From assembly GCA_902557965.1 (NCBI GenBank), contig CACECK010000006.1, positions 1-42,208 of the forward strand: a stretch of DNA of 42,208 nt, given 5' to 3'. The notes beneath the pieces are model-generated. The model saw nothing but the letters and a program-made list of their open reading frames with translations. It had not been told where the DNA came from and made no database searches. The stretch is from an uncultured SAR86 cluster bacterium. GTDB lineage: Bacteria; Pseudomonadota; Gammaproteobacteria; Magnimaribacterales; D2472. The position numbers and the translations under genes are program-made. This document shows positions 18,147 to 26,772 of this stretch, one piece after another. How positions within the stretch are numbered: position 1 is the stretch's first letter; each line of letters starts with the position of its first letter.

Positions 18147-18560
18147 TTAAGGGTTAATATTTATTATTTTGTTAGTAGCAGTTCCCGTAGCTATAAGCTC
18201 ATCATTTTGATACAACTCACCACTTGTAAATATTATTGTTTTGCCTTTTCTTACTATCTTACTTGATGCAATAGCTTTAACATTTGGAATGCATGATTTT
18301 AAAAATTTTACATCTAAATCTAATGTAAGAGGAAGGTCATTACCGTTTGATAAAAACATTATTAGTTGCGACATTGAAGCATCTATCATCCCTGAAACAA
18401 ATCCACCTTGAACAATGGTACCGTTAGAATGAGTTAAATCTCTTGAAGGTAAAAATTCAATTACCCATTCATCATTTTCATCTAAATAAGCATCTTGAAA
18501 CCCAAGAATAGCCAAAAAATCTGGTATTTCATTAAAAATATTTTTTAGATCTTTATTCAT
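18147..18560 (-). CDS. Hotdog-fold thioesterase, PaaI/YbgC-like
   Basis: This 137-residue single-domain protein has the PaaI-type hotdog pattern: SNGTIVQGGFVSGMIDASMS (residues 43-62) with the catalytic-region Gly and Asp, then PLTLDLDVKFLKSC and a final beta region ELIATGTATNKI. Such enzymes hydrolyse acyl-CoA thioesters in the cytoplasm. Its start codon lies only 7 nt after the encoded CCA end of tRNA-Ser on the same strand, with no room for a Shine-Dalgarno sequence, so it is probably made from the same primary transcript after tRNA processing. The stop falls inside an AT-rich inverted repeat at 18132-18151. Confidence 0.82.
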   Translation of the reverse strand: MNKDLKNIFNEIPDFLAILGFQDAYLDENDEWVIEFLPSRDLTHSNGTIVQGGFVSGMIDASMSQLIMFLSNGNDLPLTLDLDVKFLKSCIPNVKAIASSKIVRKGKTIIFTSGELYQNDELIATGTATNKIININP

Positions 18561-18567
18561 ACATTAA

Positions 18568-18659
18568 TGGCGGAGGGAGTGGGATTCGAACCCACGGTGC
18601 CGATGAAGGCACGACGGTTTTCAAGACCGCTACAATAAACCAGACTCTGCCATCCCTCC
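18568..18659 (-). tRNA. serT: tRNA-Ser (UGA anticodon)
   Basis: The 92-nt gene reads GGAGGGA at the 5' end, paired with TCCCTCC at the 3' end, followed by discriminator G and encoded CCA. The anticodon arm is GCGGT-CTTGAAA-ACCGT with anticodon TGA at 18623-18621. There is a long variable arm (roughly CGTGCCTTCATCGGCACG) and a T-arm with GGTTCGAATCC. The long variable arm and the G discriminator are tRNA-Ser identity features. It is transcribed with its own promoter just upstream. Confidence 0.97.
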
Positions 18660-18673
18660 TGTTTTGATGCCCT

Positions 18674-18701
18674 ATTCTAAAGAGTTTTAGTTAAATATCA
18701 A
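18674..18701 (-). promoter_or_regulatory. Sigma-70 promoter of tRNA-Ser
   Basis: On the minus strand, TTGATA (18701-18696) is followed after 16 nt by TAGAAT (18679-18674). The tRNA 5' end is 14 nt downstream, and the sequence just after the -10 box is AGGGC, a GC-rich discriminator of the kind seen on growth-rate-controlled stable RNA promoters. It would also drive the thioesterase gene that follows the tRNA. Confidence 0.6.
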
Positions 18702-18762
18702 TCCGTTTCATTTTGTGATAATTTATAAGATCTGATAATTATTTGATCTATAATCTCTTATC

Positions 18763-19893
18763 TCACATAGCCTCAAGAAATAGATTTTCCCATTCTTTTT
18801 CAGTTGGTAGCCTTGGAGTTGTGATGTTACTTGGATCAGTTATAGAGTGTTTAACCAATTCAGGAATCATGTCTTCAGTTATTCCCATTTCTGCAAGACC
18901 ATTGGGGATTCCAATTATTTCATTCAATTTTGTAATCTCATCTGCAAGATTAGCTGACTTGTTAATTCCCATTGATGAGGCAATTCTAGAATATTTATTT
19001 CCAACATGGTTATGATTAAATTTTAATATAGTAGGCAGTATTACCGCATTAAGAGTACCATGATGAAGATTCAGTTCTTGATTAGCGCCTGCTGCATGAC
19101 TCATTGAATGAACGGCTCCTAAACCTTTTGAAAATGCCATAGCACCCTCAGTAGAGGCCATCATCATATTCCATCTTGCTTCTTTATCGTTTCCATCCTT
19201 ATACGCTCTAATAAGACCCTCTTGTTTAATTATTTTTTCAATTCCATCTAAACCCACTGCCTCTGCAGGTGGATCAATAATAGGTGACAAAATAGCTTCA
19301 ATGCAATGAGTTAAAGCATCCATCCCAGCACCAGCTGTAAGAAATGGTGGCAATCCAATTGTGAGTTCTGGATCACATATAGCTGCATTTGGTCTTAGAT
19401 GCGGACTAGCAAAAATAAGTTTTCTTCCATCATGCATCACAAGCAAAGCTCCATCAGATACTTCACTTCCAGTTCCAGCAGTTGTTGGTATTGCTATCAT
19501 AGGAATTGTTTCGGCTATTTTTCTATATCCACCCTCAACTACTGAATAGTCTATTATGTTTCCACCATGATTAGCCATTAACGCAACTGCTTTTGCTAAA
19601 TCTATGCTAGACCCGCCACCAAATCCAACAACTCCATCACAGCCATTATTATTGAATATCTTAAGAGCATCATTTACAGATTTCTCTGTTGGATTAGCAG
19701 GAGTTTCTCCATAAAATGACGAGGAAAAATCATCAGAGATAAGATTTATAATTTTATCTGTCATGCCTATAGATGAAAGGCCTGGATCTGAGCAAATAAG
19801 TGGCTTTTTAATTCCATTTAAAGTCAAAACTTTAGATATTTTTTCAATATCTCCATTTCCAAAATAAGGTTGATTAAAATAATTTAACTGCAT
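18763..19893 (-). CDS. Iron-type (group III) alcohol dehydrogenase
   Basis: This 376-residue member of the iron-containing alcohol dehydrogenase family is a cytoplasmic NAD(P)-dependent oxidoreductase. The nucleotide-binding GFGGGSSIDLAKA is at 90-102, and PTTAGTGSEVSDGA at 136-149. The metal ligands expected from FucO are present: Asp192 and His196 in AGMDALTHCIEA, His262 in AVHSMSH and His278 in LHHGT. The family includes lactaldehyde, butanol, 1,3-propanediol and 4-hydroxybutyrate dehydrogenases; this one cannot be narrowed down. It follows the small secreted-protein gene by 34 nt and may be co-transcribed with it. Confidence 0.9.
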   Translation of the reverse strand: MQLNYFNQPYFGNGDIEKISKVLTLNGIKKPLICSDPGLSSIGMTDKIINLISDDFSSSFYGETPANPTEKSVNDALKIFNNNGCDGVVGFGGGSSIDLAKAVALMANHGGNIIDYSVVEGGYRKIAETIPMIAIPTTAGTGSEVSDGALLVMHDGRKLIFASPHLRPNAAICDPELTIGLPPFLTAGAGMDALTHCIEAILSPIIDPPAEAVGLDGIEKIIKQEGLIRAYKDGNDKEARWNMMMASTEGAMAFSKGLGAVHSMSHAAGANQELNLHHGTLNAVILPTILKFNHNHVGNKYSRIASSMGINKSANLADEITKLNEIIGIPNGLAEMGITEDMIPELVKHSITDPSNITTPRLPTEKEWENLFLEAM

Positions 19894-19927
19894 AACTGCT
19901 TAATTTATTTAGTTTTATGTCTTATTG

Positions 19928-20335
19928 CTAATCTATGTTCCATGTATTTTCAACTGTAACAAGATCTCTTCTATTACATGATGTTACTTCACCCCATCTC
20001 GCAAATACTTCAGTTCCGCTTCCTGCAGTAAAGAAGTCATTAAAGCCTTTCCCCATAACTTCAAAATTTGGCCATACTGTCATTAATGCAAAAGCTTTTG
20101 GGTTCATTGGTCCCATAAAAGTTGTAAATAAAAATTGGCTGCCCTTCATGCCATTTTCTTTAGAAAATTTTTCAACTCCATACGACACATCTCTTACATC
20201 ATCCATTGTAAAACCATCATTAATCTCACAGTACCAAATTTCAGCTGGAACAGTAGCTGAACCAACATTTTGTGAAAAAGAATTTAAAGAAAATAATATA
20301 AAAAAGGTTGAAAGTGTAAATTTAAGTAAGTTCAT
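19928..20335 (-). CDS. Small secreted protein of unknown function
   Basis: This 135-residue protein has a clear signal peptide: a Lys near the start, hydrophobic residues about 6-18 (FTLSTFFILFSLN) and a likely cleavage after SFS, leaving a mature domain of about 113 residues. GGAG precedes the ATG by 7 nt, which fixes the start. The mature part has two Cys (in IWYCEIND and VTSCNRRD) that could form a disulfide, and aromatic-rich segments such as FMGPMNPKAF and TVWPNFEVMG. I do not recognise a named family. It is the first gene before the alcohol dehydrogenase and divergent from the MBL-fold gene. Confidence 0.75.
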   Translation of the reverse strand: MNLLKFTLSTFFILFSLNSFSQNVGSATVPAEIWYCEINDGFTMDDVRDVSYGVEKFSKENGMKGSQFLFTTFMGPMNPKAFALMTVWPNFEVMGKGFNDFFTAGSGTEVFARWGEVTSCNRRDLVTVENTWNID

Positions 20336-20389
20336 TTTTAATCTCCAATATATAGTTTAATTTTGCCACAATTAGTTTATATTTTAATA

Positions 20390-21127
20390 ATGAAATTGAT
20401 AAAAGCTGATAATTATCAAACTTGGTACATTGAGAATGAAAATGAATCGATAATAATTGATCCATGGTTAACCTCAAAATTGAATGAAAAAAACTCTTTT
20501 TTTATACAAAGAACTAAAAAAATAACAACGCATCTAGAAACTTTCCAATTAAATAAAATCAAGGCAATAATAATCACGGCACCGTTTGAAGACCATTTAA
20601 ATATAGAATCAATAAAATATCTTTCAAATAAAATTCCAATTTATACTTCTAATATCGTTTCAAAATTATTACTAAAGAAAGGAATATTAAATCCAATAAA
20701 TATTCTTAATGAAGATGTAACTAATATTTGTAAACTTAAAGTATCAGCTTTACCGACAAGTTACCCTTACTATAGTTCTACTTTCTCAATATTATTTGAA
20801 GATTTAAATAATAATAGGATTTTTCATGAGGGCCATATTGTTAACTTTAAATATATAAAAGCTAAAAAAATTAAAGCTGATATTGCAATACTTACAGCTG
20901 AACAAGTTAGATTGTTTGGTTTAATAACTCTTGGAATGGGTACAAAAAATACTTTAAAAGCGTGTGAGATCCTTAAATCAAAGTCTCTATTTATTACAGG
21001 CAATAATCCAGAAGATACTAAAGGTTTTATAGGTAAATTTTTACTTACAAAGAAAATGGATCTAAATAAACTTTCAAGCAAGTTAGATGTCTATTTTAAT
21101 GGTGGAGACAGTATAGAAGTTAGTTAA
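20390..21127 (+). CDS. Metallo-beta-lactamase-fold protein with incomplete metal site
   Basis: This 245-residue protein is read from the ATG at 20390; a TTG at 20363 would add nine residues but has no supporting signal. The opening LIKADNYQTWYIE and IIIDPWLTS (21-29) match the start of the UlaG/MBL-like fold. At the place of the zinc motif HxHxDH the sequence is APFEDH (64-69): Asp68 and His69 remain, but the first two His are Ala and Phe. Later HEGH lies in the position of the second metal region. It may be a non-zinc or inactive relative. The last 4 bp overlap the convergent aminotransferase gene. Confidence 0.65.
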   Translation: MKLIKADNYQTWYIENENESIIIDPWLTSKLNEKNSFFIQRTKKITTHLETFQLNKIKAIIITAPFEDHLNIESIKYLSNKIPIYTSNIVSKLLLKKGILNPINILNEDVTNICKLKVSALPTSYPYYSSTFSILFEDLNNNRIFHEGHIVNFKYIKAKKIKADIAILTAEQVRLFGLITLGMGTKNTLKACEILKSKSLFITGNNPEDTKGFIGKFLLTKKMDLNKLSSKLDVYFNGGDSIEVS

Positions 21128-22239
21128 ATTACTTGTTTTAAAGATTCTAGGCAGTGATCAATATTAGATTTATTACTAGATGATCCCATTAATCCTATCC
21201 TCCAGATCTTTCCAGCAAGAACACCTAATCCAGCTCCAATTTCTAAATTAAAATCATTTAATAATTTTTGTCTAGAAGCGAGATCGTCTACACCTTCTGG
21301 AATAAATATTGAATTTAGCTGAGGTAATCTGTCATCTTCATCAACAAGATAAGATATTCCAAGATCTTGAAGGCCTTCTCTTAAAATTAAATGATTATCC
21401 ATATGCTTTTTCCAAGAATTTTCAATTCCAATTTCTTTTAAAATCAGTAAAGCCTCATGAAGTCCATACAATGCATTAATTGGAGCTGTGTGATGATAAG
21501 ACCTGCCACCTTCTCCTTCCCAATAAGACATAATTAAATTTAAATCTAAGAACCAACTTTTAACTTTTGACGATCTATTTTTAATTTTTTCTTGTGCAGC
21601 CTCACTAAAACTTATTGGTGATAAACCGGGAGATGCAGATAAGCATTTTTGAGTTCCTGAATATATAGCGTCTATGCCCCATTCATCAACTTTTAATGGT
21701 ACGCCTGCAAGACCAGTTACTGTATCGACGATAGATAGGCAATCATAGTCATGAGCTAACTTAGTTAGAGATTCTGGATCAGACAAGGCTCCTGTTGAAG
21801 TTTCAGCATGAACAAAAGCAAGAATTTTTGTATCTGGATTATTTTTAAGAGCTTCTTCAGCTTTATTTAAGTCTACTTTCTTACCCCAATCATCATCCAC
21901 CATGACAGGGATCCCGCCAAATCTTTCAACATTTTCTTTCATTCTTTCACCAAAGAAACCATTTTTACAAATAACGACTTTGTCACCCTCTTCCACTAAA
22001 TTAGCAAAACAACATTCCATACCAGCCATCCCTGGAGCGGATACAGCAAATGTTAATTCATTGGTTGTTTGAAATGCATATTGTAATAATTGTTTAATTT
22101 CGTCCATCATTCCTGTAAATGCTGGATCAAGGTGACCGATAGTGGGTCTTGCCATTGCCTCTAAAACACGGGTGCTTACATCAGATGGCCCTGGCCCCAT
22201 TAAAATTCTTTGTGGTGGATTAAAAGATTTTGTGTTCAT
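21124..22239 (-). CDS. Class V aminotransferase, serine-pyruvate/alanine-glyoxylate type
   Basis: This 371-residue PLP enzyme of fold type I belongs to the alanine:glyoxylate / serine:pyruvate aminotransferase group. The N-terminal LMGPGPSDVSTRVLEAM (13-29) and RPTIGHLDPAF (31-41) are the group signature. Asp172 in VDTVTGLAG binds the pyridine nitrogen, and Lys198 in SGTQKCL forms the Schiff base. It would move an amino group from alanine or serine to glyoxylate or a similar keto acid, linking glycine/serine and C2 metabolism. It follows gamma-glutamyltransferase by 31 nt on the same strand. Confidence 0.9.
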   Translation of the reverse strand: MNTKSFNPPQRILMGPGPSDVSTRVLEAMARPTIGHLDPAFTGMMDEIKQLLQYAFQTTNELTFAVSAPGMAGMECCFANLVEEGDKVVICKNGFFGERMKENVERFGGIPVMVDDDWGKKVDLNKAEEALKNNPDTKILAFVHAETSTGALSDPESLTKLAHDYDCLSIVDTVTGLAGVPLKVDEWGIDAIYSGTQKCLSASPGLSPISFSEAAQEKIKNRSSKVKSWFLDLNLIMSYWEGEGGRSYHHTAPINALYGLHEALLILKEIGIENSWKKHMDNHLILREGLQDLGISYLVDEDDRLPQLNSIFIPEGVDDLASRQKLLNDFNLEIGAGLGVLAGKIWRIGLMGSSSNKSNIDHCLESLKQVI

Positions 22240-22270
22240 TTTTTTATTTTACTCGATAATTTAAATATAT

Positions 22271-23950
22271 TTAATAACCAGATGCATGACCATCTTTTCT
22301 ACTTTCAGAAGCTCCCAAGTAAACACCATCCTTTAACATTATTGCTTGATAACCGCCAAAGCCTCCTAAGTCATATTGAAATTTATGTCCAAGTTCTTTC
22401 AATTTTTTTATTTCTTCAGATGATATTTTTTTTTCTAAGCTTAAATAACCTCCGTCATTCATCATTTCACCTGTTGGTTGTGATGAACCAGCATGTCTTA
22501 TTCTTGGAGCATCACCAGCTTCTTGAAGGTTCATCTTAAAATCAACTAAATTTATTATAATTTGAGCATGTCCTTGAGGTTGCATAGCTCCTCCCATAAG
22601 CCCAAAACTTATGTAAGGTTCATCATTTTTGGTAACGAATGCAGGTATTATTGTATGGAATGGTCTTTTACCTCCCTTTAATGCATTCATATGATTTTTA
22701 TCCATACTAAACATTTCACCTCTATCTTGTAGCATAAAACCAGAATTATCAGGAATAATTCCAGAACCCATTCCTCTGTAATTACTTTGAATAAGTGAAA
22801 TCATATTTCCAAATTTATCAGCTACGGTTAAATAAATAGTATCACCGCTTTCTATATTTCCTGGATTATATGTTTTTGATGCCTTTTTGAGATTTAGCAA
22901 TTTAGATCTTTCTAAAGCGTATTCTTTTGATATTAATTCTTGAACAGGAACATTAGCAAAACTTGTATCAGCATAATATTTAGCTCGATCTTCAAATACT
23001 AATTTTTTAGCTTCTGTAAAAAGATGAATATATTCAGCGCTACCGAATCCCATAGCTTCAATATTAAAATTTTCAAGAATATTCAAAATTTGGAGTGCTG
23101 CTATACCCTGACCATTTGGAGGAAGTTCCCATACGTCAAGACCTCTATAATTTGTAGAGACAGGCTCAATCCACTCAGGTTTGTATGAACTTAAGTCATT
23201 TTTTGAAAAATATCCTCCAGCATCATTTACTGACTTAACAATATTACTAGCAATAGTTCCATTGTAGAATTCTAATCCATAAGTTCTCGCAATATCTCTA
23301 TAATTTTGAGCTAAAAGTTGATTTTTGAATAACTCTGCTTTTTTTGGGGTATGTCCATTTGGCATCCAAACTTTTTTGAAATTAGGATACGTAGCGAATA
23401 CTTCAGAAGATCTATTTAGGTAATATGCAATAAGTTCAGTGACAGGAAATCCATTTTCAGCATAATTAATTGCATCAGTAAACAATAATTCAAAATCTAA
23501 AGTTCCAAATTTTTTATGGAGAGCAGACCATCCTGCAACAGCTCCAGGTACAGTAACAGGAAGTGCTCCATAAGGAGGTATCTTATTAATTCCAACTTCT
23601 TTTAATTTATCAATAGAGATTCCACTCGGGGCAGGTCCTGACGAGTTTAGACCATATAATTTTTTTTCATTAGCATTCCATACAATTGCAAATAGATCGC
23701 CACCGATACCACATCCAGTAGGCTCAACTAATCCAAGCACTGCATTAGCAGCAATAGCAGCATCAATCGCATTACCACCATTTTTTAGAATGCTTATAGC
23801 TGTTTGTGTTGCTAATGGATGACTTGTAGCAGCCATACCATTAACTGCAATTACTTCTGATCTAGTTGCAAATTCTAGGCCCGTAATTCGATCATAAGCA
23901 AATATATTTAATGTAATTAGAAATAAAAGAGATATCCAGATCTGTTTCAT
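22271..23950 (-). CDS. ggt: Gamma-glutamyltransferase (periplasmic)
   Basis: This 559-residue GGT has a signal peptide (about residues 1-18, KQIWISLLFLITLNIFA). GGT cleaves glutathione and other gamma-glutamyl compounds in the periplasm and matures by self-cleavage into two subunits. The large-subunit segment GNAIDAAIAANAVLGLVEP (59-77) and GGDLF are present. The nucleophile is Thr371 in ESGDTIYLTVAD, matching E. coli Thr391, so the cut should fall between Asp370 and Thr371. SNYRGMGSG (389-397) and FGLMGGAMQPQGHAQ complete the active site. It probably supplies cysteinyl-glycine and glutamate from glutathione; the aminotransferase downstream could handle a product. Confidence 0.95.
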   Translation of the reverse strand: MKQIWISLLFLITLNIFAYDRITGLEFATRSEVIAVNGMAATSHPLATQTAISILKNGGNAIDAAIAANAVLGLVEPTGCGIGGDLFAIVWNANEKKLYGLNSSGPAPSGISIDKLKEVGINKIPPYGALPVTVPGAVAGWSALHKKFGTLDFELLFTDAINYAENGFPVTELIAYYLNRSSEVFATYPNFKKVWMPNGHTPKKAELFKNQLLAQNYRDIARTYGLEFYNGTIASNIVKSVNDAGGYFSKNDLSSYKPEWIEPVSTNYRGLDVWELPPNGQGIAALQILNILENFNIEAMGFGSAEYIHLFTEAKKLVFEDRAKYYADTSFANVPVQELISKEYALERSKLLNLKKASKTYNPGNIESGDTIYLTVADKFGNMISLIQSNYRGMGSGIIPDNSGFMLQDRGEMFSMDKNHMNALKGGKRPFHTIIPAFVTKNDEPYISFGLMGGAMQPQGHAQIIINLVDFKMNLQEAGDAPRIRHAGSSQPTGEMMNDGGYLSLEKKISSEEIKKLKELGHKFQYDLGGFGGYQAIMLKDGVYLGASESRKDGHASGY

Positions 23951-23993
23951 GATTATTAATTTAAGAATTATGATATTAATATATACTTAATGT

Positions 23994-24326
23994 ATGAAGA
24001 TGTTAATAGGATTATTGTTAATATTGGCCTGCATGCCACTTAGCGCAAGTTTTGATACAAAGTGTTCTGTTCTTATTACATTAAGACTTCAATCAAGTGA
24101 AGATGCCTATAAAGAAGCTTTGCAAAAAATAGATCAATGTGAAATAAATGATATTATCTCAGTTACTAGTTTTCTAGAAGAATCAATTAGTAAAGTTTAT
24201 ATTACAGATATTATTCAAAGCTATTGTATGTTTAATCATGAAATAATATCTGTAATTGATGACAAAACCTCAAATCTTAGTTGTGTTCATAGAGGTAAAA
24301 AACGTACTGAACGAAAATTTAACTAA
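23994..24326 (+). CDS. Small secreted Cys-containing protein, unknown function
   Basis: This 110-residue protein begins with a signal peptide (residues 1-18, KMLIGLLLILACMPLSAS); the Cys at 13 lies inside the hydrophobic stretch and the lipobox would be poor (ILAC), so cleavage by signal peptidase I is more likely. The mature part has four Cys (in DTKCSV, DQCEIN, QSYCMF and LSCVHR) and a basic C-terminus RGKKRTERKF. No family is recognised. It starts 43 bp from the divergent ggt gene, and its last 4 bp overlap the convergent MAPEG gene. Confidence 0.65.
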   Translation: MKMLIGLLLILACMPLSASFDTKCSVLITLRLQSSEDAYKEALQKIDQCEINDIISVTSFLEESISKVYITDIIQSYCMFNHEIISVIDDKTSNLSCVHRGKKRTERKFN

Positions 24327-24703
24327 GAAATAATATTTAAACCCATCATAACCAATATCACTATTGAGGGCAGCCATATTACGGGTCTAATCATGGGTAT
24401 TCTATACAAGTTTAATATTGCTCCAACTAAGTATAAACCTCTCAACAGAAACCAAAGTTTTGCCAGCATTAGGTTATCAACATTGTTAATAACAGATAAG
24501 ACCGAAAATACGAGAAAAATTGGTAATGATTGTCTCAGGTTATCACTAGCTAGAATCATTCTAGCTGATAAATCAGTCATTGCTGTGGTATCTCCACCGG
24601 TATATGTCCAGTTCATGAATGGTACTTTATGTAATGAAAAACTCATCACTAAAAAGAGATGTAAAATATAAAACATGCCAACACAAATAAGTAAATCAAT
24701 CAT
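24323..24703 (-). CDS. MAPEG-family small membrane protein
   Basis: This 126-residue, four-helix membrane protein is read from the ATG at 24703, which has GGAG 6 nt upstream; a TTG four codons earlier overlaps that ribosome-binding site and is unlikely to be used. The segment ARMILASDNLRQSLPIFLVF is the MAPEG signature (R..NA..N..E.LP.F), and RPVIWLPSIVIL forms the last helix. Eukaryotic MAPEG proteins are glutathione-dependent; bacterial ones are largely uncharacterised. Its closeness to ggt is suggestive of a glutathione theme but not proof. Convergent 4-bp overlap with the upstream small secreted protein gene. Confidence 0.78.
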   Translation of the reverse strand: MIDLLICVGMFYILHLFLVMSFSLHKVPFMNWTYTGGDTTAMTDLSARMILASDNLRQSLPIFLVFSVLSVINNVDNLMLAKLWFLLRGLYLVGAILNLYRIPMIRPVIWLPSIVILVMMGLNIIS

Positions 24704-24758
24704 TAATATCTCCAAAAAAAATAATTCTTAACATATCGTAATAGATTTCAGCGTAAGA

Positions 24759-26714
24759 TCAATATTTAAGTTCTGTCTTAAGAACATTTAAATAAGATTC
24801 ATAATTTTTCCAATAATCAATACCACTTTTATAAATAGGTTGTCTTACTTGTTCAGAACTTGGTGTGCGAACTGATCTTTTATTTTTGTAAAAACTTAAA
24901 CATTCCTCTTCAAACGGCAGATCACAATAATCAAGTATTTTATTAACAGAACTTTCAAAATCATTTACAAGATCCTCATAATTAATTGATAAAATCTGGT
25001 CTGGAAGAACTTTGTTCCAATGATCCATAAGTTCTACATAATTATTATAGTATCCAGCTAAATCATTTAAGTCATATGTAAACTCCTGACCTTCTGCAAA
25101 AAGTTGTTTGTAGCAAGAAAAACATGCTGACATAGAATTACGTCTAATATCTATAATTTTAGCATTAGGCAATATAAGTTTAATTAAACCAATATGTCTA
25201 AAGTTATTTGGCATTTTGTCTATAAAAAATGGTTTATCAGATCTAAAGACCTCAGCATCATTTATATATTGTTCTCCAATCATCTTTAGTTGAGGTGCTG
25301 ATAATGAAAGTAATATATCTGGATATCTAGAAGCCTTGTCCAAGACTTTTCTCAGATTTAATTTATGAGATAGTGCAAGGATATTTGGAAGTTCGTGTGT
25401 TGCCTCAACTTTTGAGTGAGATGCTAGAATTTGTTCTAATAAAGTTGAGCCAACTCTAGGCAAGCCCAATATAAATATTGGTTCTTTTGAAGGCAAACCC
25501 CAGTCTTGTTTGGAAGTAAAAAGATCATTACTGCATACTTCTTTTTGATTTTGACATTCTTCATTAAACATTTCTAAATCAAACTTTGTAAATTGTTTTT
25601 TTAGTAAATTGCCACTTTGATAGTGCTTAAAAGACAGTTCAAATTCATCTCTATCTTCATAAGCCTTTCCTAGTGCAAAGTTCATATATATCTTTTCACT
25701 ATCGTTTAAGTATTCATCATCAATCATGTCTTCGAGTTTAGATATTTCATCGTCAGTAAATTCGTACGTTTTTAAATTAGCTAAACTCCAATACGCGTCG
25801 CCATAATACTTATCAATTTGATATGAGTTCTTATACGAATTAATAGAAGCATCAACATCACCAAATGTTTTCTGCAAATGTCCTTTAGATACTAAAACTT
25901 CTGAATTGTTTTTATCAATAGTAAGTATTTTATTATAAATATCTAATGCTTCTTTTTGATTATTTGTTTGCTGTAAAGTTACTGCATATGCAATCATGAA
26001 GCTAAGGTTGTTTTTATCTCTGTCATATAACCTTTTTGCCTGTTCAAGAGCCTTACCATATTTTTGTCTTTTTATAAGAACATCAATGTAATCTAATGCG
26101 ACCTCAATATTGTCCTTATCGAATACTAGACAGCTTTCAAGAAGGAACTCACTATCATCATATACATGTAACTCTTTTCCGACTTTGGCTAACAATCTCA
26201 TAGCCTCAACATTATGAGGATCCTTTTTTAAAAAATCTCGACAAAGATGGTCAGCTTTTTTATATTTACCCTCATATATAAAACTGCTTACAGATTTAAG
26301 TTCTGGGGGCAGATTTTTTAAATATAAAACATTCTTTGTTGCTAAATCTATAGTATTTTGATCAATATTTTCAATGCCAAGTATGCCTAACCATGATGCA
26401 TGAAGTGTTGGATTATATTTTATCGCTCTCAAGTAACTTTTTAGGGCCATTTTAAAATTATTTAGCTTAAAGTAGTTATGGCCAAATTCCTGAAATGCTC
26501 GAGCATAATTGGAATCTATTTTGATAACGTTATTTAGTATTACTAGAGCCTGTTTATAGTCTCCTTGATACCTAGAACATAGTGAAAGGTAATACCAATA
26601 ATCAAGCTCAATTAAATCATTCTTATTTTTCTCAATTAATGAAACAGCTTGTTTGTAATTTTTAGATGCTATGGTTTCTTGTATCTGTTTTACTGTTGTA
26701 ATTTTAGAAATCAT
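24759..26714 (-). CDS. TPR-repeat sulfotransferase (copy A)
   Basis: This is a 651-residue protein with about ten tetratricopeptide repeats (roughly residues 5-375, e.g. GDYKQALVILNNVIKIDSN) joined to a C-terminal sulfotransferase domain. The PAPS-binding loop is FILGLPRVGSTLLEQIL (414-430); the 3'-phosphate segment is DIRRNSMSACFSCY (522-535); FIDKMPNN (497-504) is also conserved. The family transfers sulfate from PAPS to a protein or small acceptor. No signal peptide is seen, so it is cytoplasmic. It lies directly downstream of a TonB-receptor gene but is separated from it by a strong terminator. A paralogue of nearly the same length and layout is at 33489-35447. Confidence 0.88.
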   Translation of the reverse strand: MISKITTVKQIQETIASKNYKQAVSLIEKNKNDLIELDYWYYLSLCSRYQGDYKQALVILNNVIKIDSNYARAFQEFGHNYFKLNNFKMALKSYLRAIKYNPTLHASWLGILGIENIDQNTIDLATKNVLYLKNLPPELKSVSSFIYEGKYKKADHLCRDFLKKDPHNVEAMRLLAKVGKELHVYDDSEFLLESCLVFDKDNIEVALDYIDVLIKRQKYGKALEQAKRLYDRDKNNLSFMIAYAVTLQQTNNQKEALDIYNKILTIDKNNSEVLVSKGHLQKTFGDVDASINSYKNSYQIDKYYGDAYWSLANLKTYEFTDDEISKLEDMIDDEYLNDSEKIYMNFALGKAYEDRDEFELSFKHYQSGNLLKKQFTKFDLEMFNEECQNQKEVCSNDLFTSKQDWGLPSKEPIFILGLPRVGSTLLEQILASHSKVEATHELPNILALSHKLNLRKVLDKASRYPDILLSLSAPQLKMIGEQYINDAEVFRSDKPFFIDKMPNNFRHIGLIKLILPNAKIIDIRRNSMSACFSCYKQLFAEGQEFTYDLNDLAGYYNNYVELMDHWNKVLPDQILSINYEDLVNDFESSVNKILDYCDLPFEEECLSFYKNKRSVRTPSSEQVRQPIYKSGIDYWKNYESYLNVLKTELKY

Positions 26715-26724
26715 TTAGATATTA

Positions 26725-26756
26725 TATAAAAAAAAGGCCGGGTAAACCGGCCTTTA
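26725..26756 (-). terminator. Intrinsic terminator after TonB receptor A
   Basis: A perfect 9-bp stem (AAAGGCCGG / CCGGCCTTT, 26733-26741 with 26747-26755) encloses a 5-nt loop. Read on the minus strand it is followed directly by a run of eight T, with the stem's own final T's included. It is placed 17 nt after the stop of the receptor gene at 26773, so it ends that transcript and separates it from the sulfotransferase gene. Confidence 0.92.
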
Positions 26757-26772
26757 AGTTTAATTCTAAATC

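Noticed and set aside
18132-18151. Inverted repeat CTTAAAAA/TTTTTAAG at the thioesterase stop as a terminator
   Set aside because: The stem has almost only A-T pairs, contains the stop codon and is not directly followed by a T run, so it would be a very weak terminator; chance is likely at this AT content.
19935-20360. 141-codon plus-strand frame opposite the small secreted protein gene
   Set aside because: It is antisense to a gene with a good signal peptide and ribosome-binding site, and its own product looks like no known protein.
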